Assembly: GCF_019263585.2 (NCBI RefSeq) | Contig: NZ_JADQDF010000001.1 | Location: 2,170,001 to 2,234,000, forward strand | Reading direction: 5' to 3' | Source: Pseudonocardia oceani | Lineage (GTDB): Bacteria; Actinomycetota; Actinomycetes; Mycobacteriales; Pseudonocardiaceae | DNA: 64,000 nucleotides | Shown: positions 38,850-47,678 of the stretch, one piece after another | Layout of the letters: the number at the start of each line of letters is the position of its first letter | How positions within the stretch are numbered: the stretch's first letter is position 1 | Position numbers and translations under genes: made by a program | The notes under the pieces: generated by a model | Database searches by the model: none | What the model was told of the DNA's origin: nothing | The model's input: the letters and a program-made list of their open reading frames with translations, nothing else

Positions 38850-38877
38850 CGTAACCCCTCGCCCGGAGGCTCGTTGT
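38850..38877 (+). promoter_or_regulatory. BldN-type promoter upstream of the anti-sigma gene
   Basis: CGTAAC at 38850-38855 and CGTTGT at 38872-38877 are separated by exactly 16 bases. As I recall, the Streptomyces BldN consensus is CGTAAC-N16-CGTTGA, so 11 of 12 positions agree. Transcription would start near 38884, about 70 bases before the anti-sigma ATG, giving BldN control of its own antagonist. Confidence 0.65.
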
Positions 38878-38954
38878 ACCGGCGAAAGTCGAGCAAGCGC
38901 AGCAGGACCGGGCGCCGCGACACAGAGCGCAGGGATGCAGTGAGGACGGCCAAC

Positions 38955-40370
38955 ATGCCCGCCGGACAGGGCAAGGACGCAGAGCAGCTGGATGCCGCGA
39001 TCGAGCAGGGGACACCCCCCGGTTCCGTCGCGGACCCCGAGCTCGCGCGTGATCTCGAGATCGTGGCGATGCTGCGGTCCCGGCGTGCGGCGTACGACCC
39101 GCACCCCGAGGCCCGGTCGCGGTCGAAGCAGCGCCTCATGGAGGCCCTGCTCGCGGCCCAGGCCGAGGACCGCGCCGCCGCGGCCTCCCCGGCCCCGCAC
39201 GCCTCGGAGCTCACCGCACCTCTGCCCCTCGTCACCGCGCCACCCGCCCCGGTCTCCGGAGCCACCGACGAGACCGCCGTCATCGGTCGTGTGACCGACG
39301 ACGAGCCCGAGGTCGCCCACGAGGACGGCGGCACCGTCGTCGAGTCCCCCGTGGTGCGCCCCGGGCGCCCGGGCCGGCACAGCCTGCCGACGCGGCCGGG
39401 ATCGCGGTCGCGCTCACGCGCCGCGTCGCGCCCGCCCTCGCGCGGGCTGCGCCGCCGCTTCGCGATGGTGGGGGCGGCCGCGATGGTCGCCCTCGTCGCC
39501 ATCACGACGGCGGGCAGCTTCGCCAGCCGCAACGCCCTCCCCGGCGACGCGCTGTACGCGATGAAGCGCATCTCCGAGGACACCGGCCTCGCGTTCACCT
39601 TCGACGACACCGAGCGCGCGCAGCGCTACCTCGCGCTCGCCACCACCCGGCTCGACGAGGTGGAGCGGCTCGTCCAGGCCGGGGCCGCAGCCGGCAGCAC
39701 CGACCCGGCGCTGCTCGCCGCCGCGATGCGCGACTTCGACGACTCCACGGGCGAGGCCTCGCGGATGCTGCTGAGCACGGAGGACGCGTCCGGCGCCCCC
39801 GCTCTCGGCGACCTCCGCACCTGGGCCGCCGAGCAGGCCGCGCGCCTGTCGCTGCTGCGCTCCTCCCTGCCCGACCCGGCCGTCGCCGACGCCGACACCT
39901 CCCTCGCGCTGCTCGACCGCCTGGTCGGCCGCACCGAGGCCCTCGAGGCGCGGTCGTCCTGCTCCGACGTCACCTCCAACACCGTCGACGACCTCGGCCG
40001 GCTCCCGGCCGAGGGCACCTGCTCCCCCCGGGCGCAGGTCGCCGACGACCCCACCACCACCGAGGACGAGAGCGTCACGCCGACCACCACCCCGGACGGC
40101 ACGTCTCCCGCGACCTCCAGCACCGCCCCCGGCGGCACCACGACCACCGCGCCGGGCACCCCGTCGTCCGAGAGCGGCGGCGGCCTGCTGCCCGACCTCG
40201 GCGGCTCGGACGGCCTGCCGCTGCCCGACGAGGGCCTGTCCACCAGCGGGGGCTCCTCGTCCTCCGGTGGCAGCGAGGGCGGTGGCGACGTCTCGATCCC
40301 GCTGCCGCTGGTGCCGCCGATCCAGCTGCCTCCGCTGCTGCCGGGCCTGCCCGGTGTGTCGATCGGCTGA
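38955..40370 (+). CDS. RsbN-like membrane anti-sigma factor with DUF5667 domain
   Basis: The 471-residue protein has an N-terminal cytosolic region (about 1-165, with the helix LARDLEIVAMLRSRRAAYDPHPEARSRSKQRLMEALL), one transmembrane helix (170-190) and an extracytoplasmic DUF5667 domain with the signature ALPGDALYAMKRISEDTGLAF. A Thr/Ser/Gly/Pro-rich tail of about 120 residues ends it. The layout and position after bldN fit the BldN antagonist RsbN. The ATG follows AGGACGG; a GTG at 38940 is an alternative. No zinc-binding HxxxCxxC motif is present. Confidence 0.78.
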   Translation: MPAGQGKDAEQLDAAIEQGTPPGSVADPELARDLEIVAMLRSRRAAYDPHPEARSRSKQRLMEALLAAQAEDRAAAASPAPHASELTAPLPLVTAPPAPVSGATDETAVIGRVTDDEPEVAHEDGGTVVESPVVRPGRPGRHSLPTRPGSRSRSRAASRPPSRGLRRRFAMVGAAAMVALVAITTAGSFASRNALPGDALYAMKRISEDTGLAFTFDDTERAQRYLALATTRLDEVERLVQAGAAAGSTDPALLAAAMRDFDDSTGEASRMLLSTEDASGAPALGDLRTWAAEQAARLSLLRSSLPDPAVADADTSLALLDRLVGRTEALEARSSCSDVTSNTVDDLGRLPAEGTCSPRAQVADDPTTTEDESVTPTTTPDGTSPATSSTAPGGTTTTAPGTPSSESGGGLLPDLGGSDGLPLPDEGLSTSGGSSSSGGSEGGGDVSIPLPLVPPIQLPPLLPGLPGVSIG

Positions 40371-40393
40371 CCCACCACGCACGTGCACGACCG

Positions 40394-40425
40394 GGACCGC
40401 CGCGGGGATCTCCCCGCGGCGGTCC
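40394..40425. terminator. Hairpin terminator after the anti-sigma gene
   Basis: Fifteen-base arms (40394-40408 and 40411-40425) pair perfectly around TC. The hairpin lies 24 bases after the anti-sigma stop. A TAGGGT at 40433-40438, just beyond it, is a plausible -10 element for the HAD gene. Confidence 0.75.
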
Positions 40426-40477
40426 TGCTCGTTAGGGTGGGCGTACCGACCGTCGTCGTCCTCGAGGGAGCCCAGGT

Positions 40478-41368
40478 GTGACAGGCGCAGGCGACGCCCC
40501 GCGCGGGATCGACGCCTCCACGGCGCTCGATCCGGCCGTCCGGGCCGGGGAGGCCTCGGCGGCCGCCGCGGTGGCGGCCGGCGACAGCGGCCCGGGCGAC
40601 GTGCCCCTGACCGACCTCACCGCCGCGGCCTTCTTCGACGTCGACAACACCATGATGATCGGCGCGTCGATCTTCCACTTCGCCCGCGGCCTCGCCGCCC
40701 GCAAGTTCTTCACCAGCTCCGACCTCGCCGGCTTCGCCTGGCAGCAGATCAAGTTCCGGGTCGGCGGCCGGGAGAGCACCTACTCCACGACGACCGGGCG
40801 CGACACGGCGCTGTCGTTCGTCGCGGGGCGCGGCGTGGAGGAGATCACCACGCTCGGCGAGGAGATCTACGACGAGCTCATGGCCGACCGCATCTGGGCG
40901 GGCACGCGCGCGCTGGCCCAGATGCACCTCGACGCCGGGCAGCGGGTCTGGCTCGTCACGGCCACGCCCGTCGAGCTGGCCCTGATCATCGCGCGGCGCC
41001 TGGGACTGACGGGCGCGCTGGGCACCGTGGCCGAGAGCGTCGACGGCGTCTACACCGGGCGCCTCGTCGGCGAGATCCTGCACGGCCCGGCGAAGGGCCA
41101 CGCCGTGCGCGCGCTGGCCGTGTCCGAGGGGCTCGACCTGCGGCGCTGCACGGCGTACTCCGACTCCGTCAACGACGTGCCGATGCTCTCGGCCGTCGGC
41201 ACCGCGGTGGCGATCAACCCCGACGCATCCCTGCGCGACGTCGCCCGCGAGCGCGGCTGGCAGGTCCGCGACTTCCGGACCGGCCGCCGGGCCGCCCGGA
41301 TCGGCGTGCCGTCGGTGCTCGGCGCGGCCGCGGTGGCCGCAGCAGGGCTGGCGGTGCGGCGGCGCTGA
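40478..41368 (+). CDS. HAD-IB family phosphatase (SerB1-like)
   Basis: The 296-residue protein has HAD motif [10 protein letters not shown], motif [13 protein letters not shown], a lysine region GPAKGHAV and motif [20 protein letters not shown]-terminal hydrophobic helix ([20 protein letters not shown]) may tether it to the membrane. This is the subfamily of phosphoserine-phosphatase-like proteins (SerB1 in mycobacteria), often found beside acyltransferases; the substrate is uncertain. The start is GTG ([10 protein letters not shown]). Confidence 0.9.
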   Translation: MTGAGDAPRGIDASTALDPAVRAGEASAAAAVAAGDSGPGDVPLTDLTAAAFFDVDNTMMIGASIFHFARGLAARKFFTSSDLAGFAWQQIKFRVGGRESTYSTTTGRDTALSFVAGRGVEEITTLGEEIYDELMADRIWAGTRALAQMHLDAGQRVWLVTATPVELALIIARRLGLTGALGTVAESVDGVYTGRLVGEILHGPAKGHAVRALAVSEGLDLRRCTAYSDSVNDVPMLSAVGTAVAINPDASLRDVARERGWQVRDFRTGRRAARIGVPSVLGAAAVAAAGLAVRRR

Positions 41369-41381
41369 GCCGCCGGGCCGC

Positions 41382-42392
41382 TCAGCCCAGGAACGCGTTG
41401 CGGCGCTGGGACAGCAGCCGGTAGAGCGTGTGCTGGATGGTCTCCCGGACCTGGTCGGTCAGGTTGAACACGAGCATCGGGTCGTCGGCCTCGCCGGCGC
41501 CCAGGCCCTCGGTGCAGATGGGCTCGCCGAACTCGATGTACCACTTCGACGGCAGCGGGATCAGCCCCAGCGGCCCCAGGTGCGGGAACAGCGGCGTGAC
41601 GGGGAAGTACGGCGCCCCGAACAGCCGCGCGAGCGCCTTCACCTCGCCGATCTTGGGGTAGATCTCCTCGGCCCCGACGATCGAGCACGGGATGATCGGC
41701 ACGCCGGTGCGCAGCGCCGCCGACACGAAGCCGCCGCGGCCGAAGCGCTGCAGCTTGTAGCGGTCGCGGAACGGCTTGCCGATGCCCTTGAAGCCCTCCG
41801 GCCACACGCCGACGAGCTCGCCCGCCGACATGAGCCGCTCGGCGTCCGGGGAGCAGGCCAGCGTGCTGCCCTGCTTGCGCGCCAGGGAACCCAGCACGGG
41901 CAGCTGGAACATCAGGTCGGCGCCCAGCATCCGCAGGTGCCGCTGCGCGGGGTGGTCGTCGTGCAGGGCCACGGCCGTCATCAGGGAGTCCAGCGGCAGC
42001 GTGCCGGAGTGGTTGGCGACGATCAGCGCACCGCCGGTGTCGGGCACGTGGTGCATCCCGATGGTCTCCACGCGGAACCAGCGCTCGTAGAGCGGGCGCA
42101 GGGCGGGGAGCAGGACGTTGTCGGTGAGCTCGGCGTCGAAGCCGAACTCGTCGACGGTGTAGTCGCCCGCGAGCCGCCTGCGCAGGAACGCGAGCGCCTC
42201 GGTGAGCGCCTCCTCCCACTCCGCCACGGGCTCGGGCTCCGGCTCGGGTGCGGGCACCGGCTCGGGCTCCGGGGCGGGCGGGGTGCGGCTCTCGCCGAGG
42301 CGCCAGCGGGTGCGGGCCCCGCTGCGGTCGGCGTGCAGCGGGATGACGTGGGCGTCGGACACGGCGGCCCTCCTCGCGTCGGCGGGCGTCAT
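41382..42392 (-). CDS. 1-acyl-sn-glycerol-3-phosphate acyltransferase family protein
   Basis: The 336-residue PlsC-like protein has the catalytic HX4D motif NHSGTLPLD, the glycerophosphate-binding VGVWPEGFKGIGKPF (in place of FPEGTR) and IIPCSIVGAEEIYP. Residues 35-60 are a Pro/Glu repeat. It may acylate lysophospholipid or a related acceptor. Its ATG overlaps the SDR stop by four bases. The same pair is present in M. tuberculosis (Rv0501-Rv0502). Confidence 0.9.
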   Translation of the reverse strand: MTPADARRAAVSDAHVIPLHADRSGARTRWRLGESRTPPAPEPEPVPAPEPEPEPVAEWEEALTEALAFLRRRLAGDYTVDEFGFDAELTDNVLLPALRPLYERWFRVETIGMHHVPDTGGALIVANHSGTLPLDSLMTAVALHDDHPAQRHLRMLGADLMFQLPVLGSLARKQGSTLACSPDAERLMSAGELVGVWPEGFKGIGKPFRDRYKLQRFGRGGFVSAALRTGVPIIPCSIVGAEEIYPKIGEVKALARLFGAPYFPVTPLFPHLGPLGLIPLPSKWYIEFGEPICTEGLGAGEADDPMLVFNLTDQVRETIQHTLYRLLSQRRNAFLG

Positions 42393-43426
42393 CGCAGGGT
42401 TCTCGCCGCGGCGAGCACGCCGCGCTCGACGGTCTCGATGGACTCGGCCGAGACCACGGGGCGCAGGGCGCGGCCGCGGACGTAGTCGTCGAACGCCTGG
42501 GTGGTGGTCCAGCGCGGGGTGAAGCCGAACTGGCTGCGCAGCCGGCCGGTGTCGACGACCCGGCCGAAGTTGAGGAAGCGCATCTGCTCCGGGGAGAAGT
42601 CGACGAGCCGCGCGCCGCGGAAGATGCGGCTCACCGGGCCCACGGCCCCGCTGGGCACCGGCAGCGGCACGCGCCCGGCCCGCCGGATGGCCTGGGAGAG
42701 CAGCAGGACGCCGTCGGCAGCCACGTTGTACACCCCGGACAGATCGTGGCTCGTGGCGCGCTCCAGGACCGCGAGGGCGTCCTCCTCGTGCAGCAGCTGC
42801 ACGCGGGCGTCGTAGCCGAGCACGGTGGGGATCACGGGCAGCGCGAAGTAGCGCGTGAGTACCGTGTCGATGCGCGGGCCGATGAAGTTCGAGAACCGCA
42901 GCACGGTGACCGAGACGTCGGGCCGGCGGCGGCCGAACCCGCGCAGGTAGCCCTCGATCTCGACGGCGTCCTTCGCGTAGCCGCCCGAGGGCAGGTCCTT
43001 CGGCGTGGTCGTCTCGTCGAACAGCGCCGGGTCGCGCGGGCTGGAGCCGTACACCGCCGTGGTGGACTTGAGCACCATGCGCTGCACCGACGGCGCCTTC
43101 TGGCACGCCGCGAGGAGCTGCATCGTGCCGATGACGTTCATCTCCTTCATCGTGGCGCGCCCGCCGGCGGAGCCGGGGTTGGCCGACAGCGACGCGTGCA
43201 CGACGGTGTCGACCGAGGCGTGCTCGATGACCTTGGAGATGAGCGGGTTGCGGATGTCGGCGCGCACGAACTCGGCGCGGCCCATCCGGCGCAGCAGGTC
43301 GCGCGGTGGGGGGACGGTGTCGACCCCCAGGACGCGGTCGATGTCGGGGTTGGCGGCGAGCCGGGCGGCGAGGTGCCCGCCGAGGAACCGGCTGACCCCC
43401 GTGACGAGCACGACAGATGGCGTCAC
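42389..43426 (-). CDS. NAD-dependent epimerase/dehydratase (extended SDR)
   Basis: The 345-residue protein has an N-terminal Rossmann fold with VLVTGVSRFLGGHLAARL (GxxxxxG type), VDTVVHASLSANPG, and a Ser/Thr-Tyr-Lys type active site region (LKSTTAVYGSSP, GGYAKDAVEIEGY). It resembles the mycobacterial GalE2/Rv0501 group. It may modify a sugar nucleotide or lipid head group; the exact substrate is unknown. It is coupled to the acyltransferase. Confidence 0.9.
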   Translation of the reverse strand: MTPSVVLVTGVSRFLGGHLAARLAANPDIDRVLGVDTVPPPRDLLRRMGRAEFVRADIRNPLISKVIEHASVDTVVHASLSANPGSAGGRATMKEMNVIGTMQLLAACQKAPSVQRMVLKSTTAVYGSSPRDPALFDETTTPKDLPSGGYAKDAVEIEGYLRGFGRRRPDVSVTVLRFSNFIGPRIDTVLTRYFALPVIPTVLGYDARVQLLHEEDALAVLERATSHDLSGVYNVAADGVLLLSQAIRRAGRVPLPVPSGAVGPVSRIFRGARLVDFSPEQMRFLNFGRVVDTGRLRSQFGFTPRWTTTQAFDDYVRGRALRPVVSAESIETVERGVLAAARTLR

Positions 43427-43574
43427 GGACCTACTCCGAAGAACGAACGATGCGGTGGGTGGCCGATGCTAGACCCTGCGCACCCACGGCGCGTCGGGTC
43501 GTGGCCACCGACACGACGTGCGGGATCAGGGGACCACGGACCCGGTGCGGCCGGCGGTCACCCGCCGGCCCGCC

Positions 43575-43676
43575 TCACTTGCCGAGCTTGCGACGCTGCA
43601 CGCGGGTCTTGCGCAGGAGCTTGCGGTGCTTCTTCTTCGACATCCGCTTGCGGCGCTTCTTGATGACTGAACCCAT
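43575..43676 (-). CDS. Small basic ribosomal-type protein (bS22/AURKAIP1-COX24 family)
   Basis: The 33-residue peptide [20 protein letters not shown] and following residues to LGK is more than half Lys/Arg. It is the actinobacterial homologue of AURKAIP1/COX24, identified in mycobacterial ribosomes as the extra 30S protein bS22. The ATG is at 43676, and longer frames add unrelated residues. The same peptide lies between the SDR and excisionase-like genes in M. tuberculosis (Rv0500B). Confidence 0.93.
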   Translation of the reverse strand: MGSVIKKRRKRMSKKKHRKLLRKTRVQRRKLGK

Positions 43677-43803
43677 GCTGGGTGCCTTCCTGGTCTGCGG
43701 GTGGAGCGGGCGGGCCCGGCTGCACGGCGCCGGTGGTGCGCAGATCGGCGCCGGCCGGGAGGACGACCGGTGGCCCACCTTACCGAAGCACTCGCGCGAG
43801 GTA

Positions 43804-44007
43804 TCAGCCCGCGTCGAAGTAGGCGTTGCGCAGGTAGTCCTCGACGGCGGGCTTGGGCACGCGGAACGAGCGCCCGACCCGTGCGGCCGGCAGCTCGCCG
43901 GAGTGCACGAGGCGGTACACGGTCATCTTCGAGACCCGCATGGTCGCTGCGACCTCGGCCACGGTCAGGAACTGCACCTGGGCGAACCCGTGCTGTTCGG
44001 ACGCCAT
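43804..44007 (-). CDS. Excisionase/BldC-like helix-turn-helix protein
   Basis: The 67-residue protein has one MerR/excisionase-type winged helix ([49 protein letters not shown]). It is conserved at this position in actinobacteria (Rv0500A in M. tuberculosis) and is a chromosomal regulator rather than a phage excisionase. The ATG follows GGTGAGCGGG. A GTG at 44040 would add 11 residues but lacks a ribosome site. Confidence 0.9.
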   Translation of the reverse strand: MASEQHGFAQVQFLTVAEVAATMRVSKMTVYRLVHSGELPAARVGRSFRVPKPAVEDYLRNAYFDAG

Positions 44008-44155
44008 CCCGCTCACCGCTTTCGTCTGGTCACCAGACACGGCACTGGTGTTCTGCCCGAGCTTAGCTTGACCCCTGTGACGGCTGTGACACGGATGGTC
44101 ACACGAGTGTGCAGTTCAGCCCCGCGTCAGGGTGAGCAGCGGTCGTCCGATCGGG

Positions 44156-44968
44156 TCACCGACCTGCCGCCGCGCGACCCAGTTCCACCGATCGGTCGCG
44201 CGCCGCCTCGATCGCGGCGATCAGCGCAGCCCGCACGCCGTGCTTCTCGAGCTCCCGGATCGCGGCGATCGTCGTGCCCGCGGGGGAGGTGACGGCCTCG
44301 CGCAGGATCACCGGGTGGTCGTCGGACTCGCGCAGCATCAGCGCCGCCCCGAAGGCCGACTGCACGATGAGGTCGGCGGCCACCGCGCGCGGCAGCCCGA
44401 GCAGGATCCCGGCGTCGATCATGGCCTCGACCAGGAAGAAGAAGTACGCCGGACCCGATCCCGACAGCGCCGTGACGGCGTCCTGCTGCGTCTCGGGCAC
44501 CCGGACGACGCGCCCGACGGCCCGCAGCATCTCCTCGACGGCGGCGAGCTGCTCCTCGCTGCTGTGCGCGCCGCCCGACAGCGCGCTCATCGCCTCCCCC
44601 ACCAGCATCGGGGTGTTCGGCATGACGCGGACGGCGGCCGTGCCCGCGGGCAGCGCACCCTCGACGACGGCCAGCGGGACGCCCGCGCACAGCGACACCA
44701 CGAGCGTGCCGGGCCGCAGCACGCCCGCGAGCTCGGCCAGCACCGGCACGACGTCCTGGGGCTTCACGGCGATGACGGCGATCTCGGCGTGCGCCGCCGC
44801 GGCGGCGACGTCGACCCCGGCCACCCCCAGGCGCCCGGTCAGCTCCGCGGCGCGCTCCGGGTGCCGCTCGGTGAACACCAGGTCGTCCGGCGAGCGCCCG
44901 GCCGCCAGCAGCCCGGCCAGCAGGGCCTCCCCGATCTTCCCCGCCCCGAGCACCGCGATCCGCGTCAT
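44156..44968 (-). CDS. proC: Pyrroline-5-carboxylate reductase
   Basis: The 270-residue enzyme completes proline synthesis with NAD(P)H. It has the N-terminal Rossmann motif IAVLGAGKIGEALLAGL, VKPQDVVPVL, VRVMPNTPMLVGEAMSALSGG and the substrate-binding signature ALSGSGPAYFFFLVEAMIDAG. The length is standard. It follows the thioesterase gene by 34 bases on the same strand. Confidence 0.97.
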   Translation of the reverse strand: MTRIAVLGAGKIGEALLAGLLAAGRSPDDLVFTERHPERAAELTGRLGVAGVDVAAAAAHAEIAVIAVKPQDVVPVLAELAGVLRPGTLVVSLCAGVPLAVVEGALPAGTAAVRVMPNTPMLVGEAMSALSGGAHSSEEQLAAVEEMLRAVGRVVRVPETQQDAVTALSGSGPAYFFFLVEAMIDAGILLGLPRAVAADLIVQSAFGAALMLRESDDHPVILREAVTSPAGTTIAAIRELEKHGVRAALIAAIEAARDRSVELGRAAAGR

Positions 44969-45002
44969 GGCCGAGACGGTAGCCGGGGCGGCGGGCCGGT
45001 GA

Positions 45003-45830
45003 TCAGTCGGTCAGCGGCGCCAGCGCGAGCTGGCGGGCCTGGCAGACCAGCCGGCCCGCCGCGTCGACGACGGTGGCGTCCTCGTCGAACCAGGTGCCCG
45101 CGACCGTCCGCGACCGCGACTCCACCCGCAGCCAGCCGGGGGCGGGCTTCGCGCGGAGCAGGGCCGTCAGCTGGACGGTGGGGGCCCAGCCGAAGCGGCC
45201 GGTCACGTTGAACACCGTGGGCGGCAGGATGTCGCCGGCGAGCATCGCGAACAGGACGTCGGTGGGCTCGTCGCGCGGGCGGGTCCAGCCGCGCACGACC
45301 GGCGGGCCCTGCTCGCGGCGCGCGAACGGCATCGACGCCTGGTCGAAGCGCAGGTCGCACGAGGAGGACAGGCCGAACACCGCCTTCTCCTGCGAGCCCG
45401 GGTCGAAGGCGTCGGCGGGCGGCTCGGCCGGGAGGTCGGGCAGGTCGGCGTAGTGCGGCTCGGCGTCGGGCAGCGTGCCGCCGGTGACGGTGGCCGCGAG
45501 CATCGCCCTGCCGCCCTGGCTCATCCGCACCTGCACCACCGACACCGTGCGCCCCAGCTTGAGGACCTCCGTCGTCAGCTCGACGGGGCCGGGGTCGGGG
45601 GCGCGCAGGAAGTCGGCCGCGACGGCGAGGGGGTCGGGGGCCGCGCCGGGGGCGTCGGCGGCGAGGCGGGCGAGCCCGGCCTGCGCGAGCAGCACCATCA
45701 GCAGCCCGCCGTGCGCCTTGGGGCCCACCGTCCAGTGCGGGCCGAGCTCGGCGCCGAAGCGGCCGTCGCCCAGGTCGTCGATGGCGATGGCGCGGCGGAA
45801 CGGCGCCGTCGCGGTACCCGTCGTGGTCAT
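45003..45830 (-). CDS. Acyl-CoA thioesterase, double hot-dog (TesB-like)
   Basis: The 275-residue protein has two hot-dog halves. The first has WTVGPKAHGGLLMVLLAQAGLARL and DFLRAPDPGPVELTTEVLKLGRTVSVVQVRMSQGGR; the second has VFNVTGRFGWAPTVQLTALLRAKPAPGWLRVESRSRTVAG and FDEDATVVDAAGRLVCQARQLAL. It probably hydrolyses acyl-CoA in the cytosol. The insertion sequence lies 62 bases upstream and separates it from the isomerase-ppx operon it would otherwise follow. Confidence 0.9.
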   Translation of the reverse strand: MTTTGTATAPFRRAIAIDDLGDGRFGAELGPHWTVGPKAHGGLLMVLLAQAGLARLAADAPGAAPDPLAVAADFLRAPDPGPVELTTEVLKLGRTVSVVQVRMSQGGRAMLAATVTGGTLPDAEPHYADLPDLPAEPPADAFDPGSQEKAVFGLSSSCDLRFDQASMPFARREQGPPVVRGWTRPRDEPTDVLFAMLAGDILPPTVFNVTGRFGWAPTVQLTALLRAKPAPGWLRVESRSRTVAGTWFDEDATVVDAAGRLVCQARQLALAPLTD

Positions 45831-45891
45831 GGGAAAGCTCTACCACGCCGCCGCCGCGCGGCCGGTGTGATGCGCGCCCGGGAGCGCGCTC

Positions 45892-46875
45892 CTAGACGAG
45901 TAAGTCCTAACGGCGTGGCACCCACGAAGGTGGACGGAGGGTGTTGAAGGTCAGTGTGTGACGACCAACCTCAACACCCTCCTGACCGCACTTTACGTCA
46001 AGATCGATGACTATCTCGGGCGCCGCACCCGCACCGGGAGACCACCGAAACTCTCCGACGCCGAACTGCTCACCCTCGCCGTCGCCCAGGTCCTGCTCGG
46101 CGTGCGGTCCGAGGCCCGGTGGCTGCGGTTCGTGCCCACACACCTGCCCGGCGCGTTCCCCTACCTGCCCGGCCAGTCGGGCTACAACAAGCGTCTACGC
46201 GCGGCGTTGCCCCTGATCAAACAGCTGATCCGGGTACTGGCCACCGACACCGATCTATGGGCCGACCCGGTCTGGGTCGTGGACTCCACCCCGGTCGAGT
46301 GCGCCCGTTCCCGCCCCACGGTCAAGCGCTCCAACCTCGCCGGCTGGGCCGGCTACAGCTACTGCGCCTCGCACTCACGGTTCTTCTGGGGACTGCGCCT
46401 GCACCTGATCGCCACCCCGTCCGGGCTGCCTATCACCTGGGCCCTGGCCGACCCCAAGATCGACGAACGCCAGGTGCTCATTGCCGCACTGGACCACGAC
46501 CACACTCTGACCGCCGACCGGCCCGGACTCACCATCATCGCCGACAAGGGCTACGTGTCCCGCGAACTCGACACCTACCTCGCCGAACGCGGTATTGCAC
46601 TACTGCGACCGTCCTACCGCAACCGCACCCCGCATCCAGCCGAGCATCTGCTCAAACCCGTCCGCCAACTCGTCGAATCGATCTTCGACACCCTCAAAGG
46701 ACAGCTCGACCTGGAACTACATGGCGGACGCACCATCGACGGGGTCGGCGCCCGGATCGGACAACGCCTCCTCGCCCTGACCGCCGCGATCTGGCACAAC
46801 CGGGCCACCGGCCAACCGATCACCCGCTCCCTGACCGCCTACGACCACTGATCGCATTCGGACTTACTCGTCTAG
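45892..46875. mobile_element. IS982-type insertion sequence with terminal inverted repeats and CTAG duplication
   Basis: The element is bounded by CCTAGACGAGTAAGTCC (45891-45907) and its exact complement (46860-46876). It encloses one transposase gene. CTAG stands at both outer ends (45892-45895, 46872-46875) and, being its own complement, can be read as a 4-base target duplication or as part of the repeats. Total length is about 0.98 kb. The flanks rejoin as a short palindromic terminator-like sequence. The ends are intact and the reading frame is open, so the copy looks recent. Confidence 0.9.
45958..46851 (+). CDS. IS982-family transposase
   Basis: The 297-residue protein starts at GTG (VTTNLNTLLTALYVKIDD). 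The DDE residues lie in VVDSTPVECARSRPTVKRS, IIADKGYVSRELD and VRQLVESIFDTLKGQLDLE. GYSYCASHSRFFWGLRLHLI is the family insertion region. It ends about 10 bases before the right inverted repeat. It is transcribed against the neighbouring host genes. Confidence 0.95.
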   Translation: MTTNLNTLLTALYVKIDDYLGRRTRTGRPPKLSDAELLTLAVAQVLLGVRSEARWLRFVPTHLPGAFPYLPGQSGYNKRLRAALPLIKQLIRVLATDTDLWADPVWVVDSTPVECARSRPTVKRSNLAGWAGYSYCASHSRFFWGLRLHLIATPSGLPITWALADPKIDERQVLIAALDHDHTLTADRPGLTIIADKGYVSRELDTYLAERGIALLRPSYRNRTPHPAEHLLKPVRQLVESIFDTLKGQLDLELHGGRTIDGVGARIGQRLLALTAAIWHNRATGQPITRSLTAYDH

Positions 46876-47678
46876 GACAGGGCAGGGTCGGGCGCGGCCT
46901 GCAGGTGCAGCCGCGCGAACAGCAGCGACTCGGCCAGCAGCGACGTGCGCTCGTAGCGGGTGCGGCAGCGGCGCGTGCTGACCTCCAGCACCACCACCCC
47001 GCCGAAGCCGGACGCCATGAGGCGCTCGCAGACCTCGGCGCACGGCTGCGCGCCGCGCCCGGGCACCAGGTGCTCGTCGCGGGGCGCGCCGCTGCCGTCG
47101 GTGAGGTGCAGGTGGGTGAGCCGCTCCCCCATGCGCTCGAGCATCGCGAGGGCGTCGGAGCCGGCGGCGGCGGTGTGGGAGAGGTCGAGCGTGTAGTGCG
47201 CGTGCCCGACGTCGGTGGGGTCGTAGCCGGGGCTGTAGGGCACCGTGCGCAGCGCACCGCGCCGGATGGGGAACATGTTCTCGACGGCGAGGGCGACGCC
47301 CGCGTACTCACCGGCGCGGGCCACCTCGTCGGCGAACTGCGCGGCGTAGCGGCGCTGCCAGCGGAACGGCGGGTGCAGCACGACCGTGGACGCCCCCAGC
47401 TGCGCCGCGGCCTGGACGGAGCGGCGGATGCGGACGATCGGGTCGGCGCCCCACACGCGCTGCGTCACGGCCAGGCAGGGCGCGTGCACGGCGAGGACGG
47501 GCACGCCGGAGCGCTGGGCCAGGCGGTCGACGGCGGCGACGTCCTGGCTCACCGGGTCCGACCACACCATCAGCTCGACGCCGTCGTACCCGAGCTCCGT
47601 CGCCACCTCGAAGCCCGCGGCGACCGGTTCCGGGTAGACCGATGCCGTCGAGAGCGCGACGGGCGGCGAGAGCCTCAT
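46872..47678 (-). CDS. Sugar phosphate isomerase/epimerase-like TIM-barrel protein
   Basis: The 268-residue xylose-isomerase-like AP-endonuclease-2 fold protein has likely metal ligands in LGYDGVELMVWSD (Glu), VLAVHAPCLA and VLHPPFRWQ (His), VALAVENMF (Glu), YTLDLSHTAAAG (Asp, His) and HLHLTDGSG. The substrate is unknown; the Rv0498 homologue in mycobacteria sits at the same place. Its TAG stop lies inside the CTAG at the right end of the insertion sequence. The ATG overlaps the upstream stop (ATGA). Confidence 0.9.
   Translation of the reverse strand: MRLSPPVALSTASVYPEPVAAGFEVATELGYDGVELMVWSDPVSQDVAAVDRLAQRSGVPVLAVHAPCLAVTQRVWGADPIVRIRRSVQAAAQLGASTVVLHPPFRWQRRYAAQFADEVARAGEYAGVALAVENMFPIRRGALRTVPYSPGYDPTDVGHAHYTLDLSHTAAAGSDALAMLERMGERLTHLHLTDGSGAPRDEHLVPGRGAQPCAEVCERLMASGFGGVVVLEVSTRRCRTRYERTSLLAESLLFARLHLQAAPDPALS

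Noticed and set aside
43804..44007. Phage excisionase
   Set aside because: The HTH type is the same, but the position between proC and the bS22-like gene is conserved chromosomal synteny and no integrase is nearby.
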